64,000 nucleotides of DNA, from contig OY783203.1 of assembly GCA_963678705.1 (NCBI GenBank), positions 25,216,535 to 25,280,534 of the forward strand. The letters are read 5' to 3'. Positions 55,826-64,000 of the stretch are shown piece after piece. The notes under the pieces were generated by a model, which did no database searches, was not told the origin of the DNA, and saw nothing but the letters and a program-made list of their open reading frames with translations. Made by a program: the position numbers and the translations under genes. The stretch comes from Panorpa germanica. Taxonomy: Eukaryota; Arthropoda; Insecta; Mecoptera; Panorpidae. Each line of letters opens with the position of its first letter. Positions within the stretch are counted from its first letter, which is position 1.

Positions 55826-55935
55826 TGGAAAGAGACAGATAGGACACTCGGCAGCTATATCTCTCTTTGTCATTATCGCTGTCTTTCATACGCGGCCGTA
55901 CCCTTCGCGCAATCTATTCTTATATGTCTATGGTA
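55826..55935. mobile_element. Partial MITE (family of 25286-25459)
   Basis: GGCCGTACCCTTCGCGCAAT then CTATTCTTATATGTCTATGG is the inverse of the left half of 25286-25459, and the AGAGACAG...AGCTATATCTCTCTTTG part matches its centre. Overlapping plus frames (55670-55936, 55821-56021) are accidental. Confidence 0.6.
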
Positions 55936-56871
55936 ATTTTAGTGTCGCTGCTCTTGTAATTTTCAAAATAATGGAAAAAGCTGAGTTTCGTGAGTTGATA
56001 AAGCCTTCTTTTTTAATGTGAAAAAATACCGAGTCGGAATAACACTTATCATGCATTAATTAACGTTTAAGGTGCTATATACACCAACATACTAATAATA
56101 ATTGAAAACTATTTCAATTGCACTGATCTGAGTGAAGTACTCCACTCGAATTCTGCGTATAATTGGCGTTTAATGTTGTCTTGGCAATTAAAATGAGAAA
56201 TATATTATTTTCTTACATAAATCATAAATTACAATACCCTGAGATTAAACTAATGCTGGAGGATGTGTTCCGCTTGAGTAAATATTATGATTTTTTACTG
56301 GTTTGTTATTTAAATATTATTGAATTTGAAGTGATCTTCGATGCCGCAAGGGTTATTGTCATCACCATTTGAAAATCAGTAAGGTGCTTCATGTGGAGCT
56401 ATTTACTTCTGACTCTGTCCGGAAGTCAGGAACCGGGACTATCATCTGTCATTGTAAAAAATGTTATTGGAATACACAGACCGACCCTTTTATACACCCC
56501 TAACTATGCTATTTCGGAATAACGAGTAGGGTTCGGAGTTAGAAGTTAGGATCTAGTACTAGTACTAGTAAGGGTCCAAACATGACGGTCTGCATGTTTA
56601 TAGATTTAATACTCTGCCGTGTATTCTCCGTGGAGAAATTCATTGATGTTGTAAATATTGTTGGTATACGTTGGTGTCTAATCTGTTTAGGTATTAAAGT
56701 TTAACAAAAATATGTTTAGAAATGTCAACAGCTTACTTAGATACGAGTATCTTAGAATTTATACATATTAGTTTATATTAGATATTAGTTTAATCGTATT
56801 ATTCGTGACACGCCAAATTCTCTCTAAGAAAATGTAACAATAATAAAACAACAATTTCAGAAGTAGTCATC
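55936..56871. other. No feature seen
   Basis: A frame at 56163-56372 is open but unrecognisable. CTAGTACTAGTACTAG at 56552 is a short tandem. Confidence 0.3.
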
Positions 56872-57285
56872 TGGGTGGCCGACTCTAACACTCAGCTATA
56901 CTTAGGTGCTCGTTCGATTCCCGGACGAACACACTTCTTTGATATCCATATTACCATGGGATGTATCTCCCCATGCTACATACCTGAGTTCTGCTCAATA
57001 TTTAGTGAGTTTATTGGCTGGCACCGCAAAGACTCTAGGAGTAGAGGAAAGCCAAATTTGATTACTGCACACAGTGTGTAAATCGTACTCGCTCGATTCC
57101 CGGAGATGAAATAAATATATTCCATGACTGGCAAAGAATTATCTTATTAAATGTTATACAAATTAAAAACAAACAAATATATCAACCATATAAATAAACA
57201 AATCTCCAAAAACACAAAATGATTATATTACAATTAATGAGATATCACCTAGCTTAAAATCGTAGTAATGTAATAAAAAAAATTA
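56872..57285 (+). mobile_element. SINE with two tRNA-like blocks, copy B
   Basis: It starts GGTGGCCGACTCTAACACTC, AGCTATACTTAGGTG, then CTCGTTCGATTCCCGGA (box B). The body GATGTATCTCCCCATGCTAC ... CTCTAGGAGTAGAGGAAA follows, then a shortened second block TCGTACTCGCTCGATTCCCG, then TTCCATGACTGGCAAAGAAT and the tail ending in AATGTAATAAAAAAAATT. Compared with copy A, the long ACTCTRACACTCAGCTAT block is in first rather than second position. The small plus frame here (56875-57081) is not a gene. Confidence 0.65.
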
Positions 57286-58889
57286 TTTAGAAGTGCTACT
57301 CTAATTCAGTCATAATATGTGCGTATTGCGGAAAATTTAAATACATCTCAAATCAAAATAAATCAATACTATAATAATCAATTTTAAAAGTTTGAGGTTA
57401 GTGTTTCAAATTTAAATAAATATATACAGTTTTGTCTTAGAGTGTTGCAAACGTAAGGAAGCGACAAAATGTTCCACATATTCATTACAAGTGAGGTCCT
57501 TTTTTGCTTTAAAATATGTACTCTACAACTTCTTATTTTATACTAAGAAGCAAGCAACAAGTCAAGACTTTCCAATCAAGACAAGGCAACAAGACAACTT
57601 TCTTCAAAATAATATCTATTTCATTACGAAAGTACATCTTTTCAAACGGTATTCAGTAATCCGCTATTTGTTAAAATTTTAGATATGTGTCTGTTAATTA
57701 CTTCTTATTTATTTATATAAAACTATAAATGCTACATACACCTTTATTTATCAAAACAACGTAATAATGATAATGATAGTTTGAATGAAACTACTACTTT
57801 TCTTATTGTATCAAAGTCACTATCTCGAATTTTCTACCTGAGAAAGTTCTTCAGTTTAAATTCAGAAGCGTTACACAACTTTAACTGTTGTTCGGTATAC
57901 TTAATTAGCAATCAAAACAAGCAGTAAATAGTTCCATGTCACTGCTACTGCTACTGCTACTGCCATTAAACTTCTCTTGCTTGCATCGTCGTATAATGGA
58001 GCTGGAGCCACTTTGCACTGTGTACACGGTTTTCTGCTTCTGTTCATTTGAAAACGGAATAGTAAATATTGAATGAATTACACTGTCTATTGATTTGTGT
58101 ATTATCTCCTGAAATAGAATTGATAAAAAAAGAATAGTATTTCAGATATGTTTAATTTAGTCCGACGTTATTTCAGGAGAATCTATAGCCGTAACAAAAT
58201 TAGATGTCCATGTCGTTATTGCCATGATATAGACACAATGCTTGAAAGATTTTTGGCCTCTAATTGACTAATCAACTATATCAAAGTGACTCAGCAAAGA
58301 AAATATTTTCTTTCATAACATACTCTTATATATTTTATATTATTTTTCTTTTAATACTCGTATCTGATTGCATGAACTTGAACTTCAATAACTTGTATAT
58401 TTTCAATGTGATATTATGATACCTAAACTCAGTTTTTTTACGCTGATTTTTTTTATAGCGAATGATTGTGTTTCAATCTCACCGTTGTGTGTTCTATAAA
58501 CAACCACCGTTTTGTGGTCTCATGTATCCCACATTTCTTATTCGATAACATAAACATTAATATCCACTGTAAACACAAGTTTTCTTAAAAACATCTTACT
58601 AAACATATCTTACTTACAACTTGCAAAAAAAAAATATAAAATTAAATATTTATATAGATTCGTGCTAAAATCAAAAACGTAAATATTTCTTACCAAGATG
58701 TAATGTGAAATTTACGAGTACTTAATCTATGTTTACTTAATGTACTTGTATACTTATTTTTATTGAACATTTAATTGTCAATTTAATATAAGAATCAACG
58801 TAGAAAATAATCTTTAGATAATAATAAAATTACATATGATGATGATGTGAGAGCTCTCAATATAACATAAAATTATTAGGCAGTGGTGT
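57286..58889. other. No gene; one short tandem repeat
   Basis: CTGCTA is repeated about three times at 57943-57962. Otherwise AT-rich sequence with nothing recognised. Confidence 0.35.
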
Positions 58890-58965
58890 AATTCACATAT
58901 ACGAGGCCACGACAGTGTTAAGTCGTCAATGCTATGACTCAGCATCGGAAATAGACCCAAAATTG
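58890..58965 (+). mobile_element. SINE 3' body fragment
   Basis: ACGAGGCCACGACAGTGTTA, then GACTCAGCATCGGAAATAG matches the 3' body of 8929-9155. Just upstream, GCAGTGGTGTAATTCAC (58880) resembles a hAT-type terminus without a partner. Confidence 0.55.
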
Positions 58966-59640
58966 CATTCATTTATTCACTTTAATTTTTATGGAAAGAA
59001 ACATCTGTTTGTTTTCATTCAAAAGATAAATTTAGAGTAGTCGGTCATAAAGCGTTACTTTTTGACATGTATTTTTTATGTAAAATATACATATACATAA
59101 ATGTAATACAATATTTAATGAATATTAAATAACAATTAGCAATTATTGTATTCTTTTAATAACCTAATAAATGTAATTACTGAGTTATGCGCTATTATTC
59201 TCGTATGAACAATGTTTTTATACAACAACAAAGGTTAAATAATATTAAACAAAATTGTAAATCAGTTTGAACTAGTTTTAAAAATAGAAAATGAACTTTT
59301 GAACTCCATATGTCAGTTAGTGCTACGAGATGACCACAGCAACAAACCCGTTTTAAAATACCCGTACATTATTTGTTGTTATTATTAAAGTAACAAAGTA
59401 ACGAAATTATTTCCTTTTTTTTTTTTTCAAATTTGATTGATTTGTTCACAGCACGTGAATGTTTGTTCATGTGTGACATTCGGTGTCGTTGAACTTTCGA
59501 ATATTTGACACTTGTTATATTAACGAGTGCATTTATAGCTCTAATTTATTTTATTTAAATTAATTTTTACGGGAAATTAGTATATTTTGAAAGCGGATAG
59601 ATTCATTTAAATGAGCGTGTCCGCTCATGTTCTAATGATA
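58966..59640. other. No feature seen
   Basis: AT-rich sequence without recognised genes. Confidence 0.3.
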
Positions 59641-59680
59641 GACGACACAGTGGTCGAGAGTTTTGATGGTTGATACTGTC
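59641..59680 (+). mobile_element. SINE head fragment
   Basis: GACGACACAGTGGTCGAGAG then TTTTGATGGTTGATACTGTC matches the SINE head through the anticodon-like region, then passes directly into the Harbinger-like MITE at TGCCGTGTG. Confidence 0.55.
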
Positions 59681-59806
59681 TGCCGTGTGTTTTCTCTCAC
59701 TTGTATACTCGTTCGTTCTCTCACTAATAACACAATTGCATTCTCATTCGGTTCGGGCAGATTCGGGGCTAAGGTTTGCAACCAGTCGCCCCATGTGCGG
59801 ACGCCC
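59680..59806. mobile_element. Harbinger-like MITE, right-end fragment
   Basis: TGCCGTGTGTTTTCTCTCAC, GCATTCTCATTCGGTTCGGG and CAGTCGCCCCATGTGCGGAC match the right third of 5828-6265. It ends in CGCCC followed by TAA (59807-59809), consistent with a TTA/TAA target. Confidence 0.65.
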
Positions 59807-59809
59807 TAA

Positions 59810-61222
59810 CACTCGGAATTAAAATCGTAGTGTGACCTATCTAAATTGTCTATCCTGTTGCTTCGTTTATAGAATTGCGTTAATATTTCAGCGCGATTTT
59901 TATTCGCAGTGCGGAGTAGACCTTAATCCTTAGCTATAGGTTATGTTATAAATCATATAGATATTGCCAATAATCAAACCGTTCTCTGCATACTATACTA
60001 AATTAATATTAAAGTGAAATAAATATTTCTTTAAACTATTTATACATCTTCATTTTTCATCTTTATTTCTTAACGATATCATAGAAATGTAATACCAATA
60101 TAACAAACAATAAGTTATATAATCAATCAATTTATCAATGCTTCATGACTTACTCTTTGTTGGAGCAATTTGCGGATGATTGCTACTCCAAAGAAAACGC
60201 GGTCACGGGGGCATGACCTCTGATTCTATTCAGCAGCTTAATGGAACAATGCACCTTACAGTTTTCTTTTATTTTTATTAAAAGAGATTGTTTTATAATA
60301 TACTCGAGTAATATAGTACATCAACATTTTCTATTTAATTAAATGACCCCCTGTTCTAGGAGGTTAGTGCAACGGACCAGATACTCTTCATCAAATTAAA
60401 CTGAAAGTCTGAATGAAAACAACCAATCTCAGAATTAAATACAACATCTAAGAGTCTAACGGGGAATATCAAAGGTTTCTCAGATCTAAGGGAAGCCATA
60501 TTTCATACCCATAGCTATAAACAGTCGCAGATGTATTTATTTATTGTTAGACAGGTTAGAATGGAATAAGTTCAATCGGAATAAATACAATATTCCTCAC
60601 GTTGCATCACATTTATATCCTATAGGTATAGTTGATTTATTATACTACATGCTACATCAATGTCAACTTTGAAGTAATAATATGGAGATATAAGAAAAGC
60701 TAGTTCAATAGTATAGTTATTGTGGTGTTTCTTAGATTCAAATTGGTTACCCTTATATTAAAAAATATTGGGTATTTTCCAATTACAGAGCACAATGCGA
60801 CTTAGTGCCACACTATGTGTATACGTTGGATTTTAAAACTCTACCTTCATCCATACTTGTTTATATTTCTTACCCCAATTTTATAAATTTAATTTTAATT
60901 TTATTTAAGAAAATATTTTTATGATTTAAATAAAATAAAGATTATTAAATTATTTATGAAATAATATTGAAAATAGTAATCAATGGTAATAGTCAACAAT
61001 ATCAAAAAATTTTACATTTTATGCTAATTAGTTGGTATAAATTGCGCACATCATGCGAGAGCCATTATCACGTATTAGATAAATATAAAACAAAAAATTA
61101 CAAAAATGTATGTTGGTAATAGTAAAAAGTACCTAACTCAGCGCTCTACAATTATAACAAGCATTTAAATTGTAAAATAATACCTGGAAAATCGTGACAG
61201 TTTATATATTCATTACTGAATT
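59810..61222. other. No feature seen
   Basis: 59810-59935 holds two weak inverted TCGTAGTGTGACCTA / GCAGTGCGGAGTAGACC blocks, perhaps another degraded Harbinger-like MITE. The rest is AT-rich with no recognised feature. Confidence 0.3.
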
Positions 61223-61894
61223 TCGAAAACGGCTTCGTCAATGTTTCTGAAAATTTCCTATTTCGAAGAGAGAAATATTCTAAGACTTTTGGCGTCCTCG
61301 AATTTTTCCTTGAATTTCCTGGAAATTCGTAATTTTGGAAAAACTAAAGAAATTTCTTTTACTTTTTGCTCTATAACTTTTAATTCGTAAAAGATATAAA
61401 GTTGAAATTTGGCTTGTGTATTACGGTGTTCAATGCTAACATTTTTTGAAAATTAGAAAAGAAAGAGTTCAGAAAATTATGGGGCGCGGTAGGAAACTTT
61501 AGAGAACACTCAAATTTTGGATTACATAATAATGAAATATGTTATTAAGAAAAAAAATTCGAAATTCAAAAATTTTATTTGGGGCGGTTGTTGCCGAGAG
61601 GAAAAATTGTGCTAAAAAGTTGAAATTTTGTATATGGGCTAACTTTGGTACCTAATTTATGAATCGAAAAAAAAAATCCCACATTTTGAAAAAAGGTATT
61701 ATATTTCGTAAAAGTCCCATATTAAGTATTTTACATTTGTTGAAAAAAATATATTTTTTTAGTCAGTTTATATGAAAAATTAATATAGGATGAGTTTAAT
61801 ATTTAAATTTAAAAATGGAATTAAATTTTGAAATGAAATTCAATTCATACACAAACGACAGTCGTCGCTTAAACGCGTCGGGGGTAAACTCTAG
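61223..61894 (+). mobile_element. 0.7-kb dispersed repeat, copy 2; Helitron-like ends possible
   Basis: Direct repeat of 41172-41903, shorter by about 60 bp through internal deletions. It starts TCGAAAACGGCTTCGTC and ends GGGGTAAACTCTAG followed by T. The GTCGTCGCTTAAACGCGTCG block before the end is a diverged form of the hairpin in copy 1. The 5' flank is T, not the A expected for a Helitron. Confidence 0.5.
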
Positions 61895-62149
61895 TATTAT
61901 CTAAATCACTGCAAACACATGCCATATAATATTAGTTACACTGTATTATTAAATATATGTATAACAATCGTTATTGATACTCGCATCATCATGGATGACT
62001 GACGTATGTATGGTAGGTGTCAGTGTCGAGGCGTAAAATATACCAAACACCTACAAATGTCAATGACTACAATGTACAATCCCATGTTGAATATGTACAG
62101 AACAAGTAGAACGTGCTCGTACAATGTACATCGATGATAGCCGTAGTGA
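61895..62149. other. No feature seen
   Basis: Short AT-rich stretch without recognised content. Confidence 0.3.
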
Positions 62150-62200
62150 ACAGCAAGTGGTTACGGTTACGATTATGGTTATGGTTATGGGTATGATTAT
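62150..62200 (+). repeat. GGTTAY hexamer array, degenerate
   Basis: GGTTACGGTTACGATTATGG then TTATGGTTATGGGTATGATT forms about seven imperfect hexamers. The unit is not the insect telomere repeat TTAGG. The minus frame over it (62060-62245) is a by-product. Confidence 0.6.
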
Positions 62201-62981
62201 AGTACCAGTAAGTAGTATACGACTAGTACAGTACCACCAACACAATCTGTTGTTGGTGTCTGTAGTTGGGCTGTAGCATCAAGCGCAAATCTCTTGAGCA
62301 TTACATCCTTTGGCAAATCACGGTGTGTGAGCTAATTTCCATCTGCAGCATACTGATAACACACAAGTTGCTTAATTTGTAGCTTTTGTAGTTGCAACAT
62401 CTCAGCCCGAAAATTGATATGGAAAATTATTTGTAGTTAATTCTTCCAAGTAAAGGACTAGTGAAATAATAGGGTGATTTCGAGTACATGTAAATTGTAG
62501 AAACAAATAAAGCGTAAGGTGTAAAGCATACATTTATAGTCAAAGAGCCCGAGTCGAAATTTTAGACCTATCCTAACCCTAAAAGGGATCTATACTCCTC
62601 TTTTCATACTAAATAAAGTAATTTAAACCTCTTTTCATCATAAACATTATTATATGATCCTGCCTTAGTCATAATCAAAATTTTGATCTTATCGTTTTAT
62701 GTAATTCAAACTTTGTAAACCTTTTTAAACTTAAGATGTTCAAAAAGAATTTTTCAATACTGGCTATGGCTGTAACAAATAGATTCTACTGTTAAAAGAT
62801 ATGAATATGAAATAATGAGTTAGAGAGAGATAGATAGATGCAATGATATGTTGGATACACAGATATATAATATTTTATTTACTGGTATTTATGATTTCTT
62901 TTACTTGGAACTTAGATTTTGTTGAAGAAAGATTTAATCTTTGTGTGCTAAATAATAAATAAAAAAACGAAGGAAACAAAG
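62201..62981. other. No feature seen
   Basis: AT-rich, with a GAGAGAGATAGATAGATG simple stretch at 62823. Confidence 0.3.
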
Positions 62982-63078
62982 GAATTCAGATCCCGTATAT
63001 TAATTTTCATAATGTACAGTGCATCTCAATACAATTGTTTTATAAAATTCTACTAATTTTATTAAATTCAAAATAATG
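62982..63078 (+). repeat. Dispersed repeat block, shared with 45256-45360
   Basis: GAATTCAGATCCCGTATATT, AATTTTCATAATGTA and ACAATTGTTTTATAAAATTC align with 45256-45360 in the same orientation. Confidence 0.5.
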
Positions 63079-64000
63079 TATATTAAAAATAATTAACACT
63101 GTTCCTAATTTTAATATGAATTTATCAATTAAATTTAAAAACATTTTAAACAGTGTATATAATATTAGTAACGCACAAGTTTTGTTTTTTATTTAACAAA
63201 TACCACAAGAACAAAGCCCTAGTTCAGCGAACGGTTACATTATAATAATCCTGAACACAAAACATGAATATTACCCTAAATACATGGGAGTATATAAGCA
63301 AAATTTAGTAATATATGACATTAACGATTAATAATCATTTAATGCTTAAATACTTCTTAAGATTTCAGAAATGAAAAAACGAAGTTTAACTATTTTAATA
63401 ATCCAGAGATAATAAATATACGGTTATAATAAGATTTAAGCAGGTGTACATATGAGCGTTATATAACGTAAACAATGTCATGCAAAAGATAATTTCTTTA
63501 TGATAAATAAACCTTAAGGACTCCTGACTCTGTTTAGCCTTTTACCCTTTTAATAATTATGTTAAAAAGATCGTTGTTCTGTTATTAAATTAGTTTCTTT
63601 AAAATTTAATTAAATGATACATAGAAGAGTTTCTAACGTTCATAGATTTGAAGGTTCATAGAAACTTCACGTACACCTTACATTTAAAAAAATGTTACAG
63701 AACTCTTTAAAAATAATATAATACCTGCTTTTATGAAATATATATTATGATAACCAATCTTTCCACACACAATAGATTATGTATGTGTTATAAGCTCATT
63801 AAAAACCCTAAATACACAAGATAAGGTAAAATTGATTTTTGTACGAAATTGATTTTGATTTAATTGCTTTCTCTAGAAAAAATAAACTCGTACCAAACAA
63901 AGATATGTGTTTAATGTTCTACGTAATCTTTTTAGAGCATATAAACCAGTGTCGAAAAAGTGGGTAAATTACCCCAAATGGAGTAAATTAATGTATTGAG
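63079..64000. other. No feature seen to the window end
   Basis: AT-rich sequence with no gene, RNA or repeat that I can support. Confidence 0.35.

Noticed and set aside
62150-62200. Interstitial telomere repeat
   Set aside because: The unit is a degenerate GGTTAY hexamer, not the arthropod TTAGG repeat.

Overview
The window looks like gene-poor, AT-rich nuclear DNA from an arthropod, most likely an insect with a large, transposon-rich genome. The evidence is a eukaryotic tRNA-Ser gene with internal pol III boxes, tRNA-derived SINEs, a LINE fragment with an insect-type RNase H domain, Tc1/mariner, pogo-like, hAT-like and Harbinger-like elements, and one protein-coding exon ending in a consensus GT donor. 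I cannot name the order. There are no operons, CRISPR arrays or phage genes, and no LTR element, Polinton or other virus-like element that I can support. Layout. 1-9 kb: a short hAT-type element, a small terminal-inverted-repeat element, a 5'-truncated LINE (3741-4771) with a perfect 13-bp target duplication, a Harbinger-like MITE, a hairpin, a GC-rich island and the tRNA-Ser(GCT) gene (7951-8032, minus strand). 8.9-15.9 kb: a SINE nested inside another element (8899-9360), several MITEs and a decayed mariner transposase fragment (15458-15875). 17-25.5 kb: a possible short proline-rich exon (17276-17435), a pogo-like element, a second copy of a 600-bp repeat, a palindromic MITE, and the most striking object of the window, a 1.5-kb head-to-head inverted duplication of the 3' half of a Tc1-like transposon (23614-25110) whose arms are nearly identical. 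25.5-44.6 kb: further MITEs, a TTAA-flanked element (29518-30234), a 1.3-kb hAT-like element (37387-38706) that may split an old exon, a SINE with two tRNA-like blocks, and one copy of a 0.7-kb repeat. 45-50 kb: a run of locally GC-richer islands followed by the only convincing protein-coding sequence, a first coding exon of about 205 codons at 49325-49941. 50-64 kb: more MITEs, second copies of several repeats, and long stretches with nothing recognisable. Working view. Most of the window is intergenic or intronic sequence filled with non-autonomous elements. The 49.3-kb exon and the GC-rich islands upstream of it probably mark the 5' region of a plus-strand gene whose remaining exons lie beyond 64 kb or were not recognised. 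I did not find a previously undescribed biological system. The best leads are the palindromic Tc1 derivative as a possible hairpin-RNA source, the unrecognised phosphosite-rich exon, the two-block SINE, and the nested or chimeric SINE/MITE structures.
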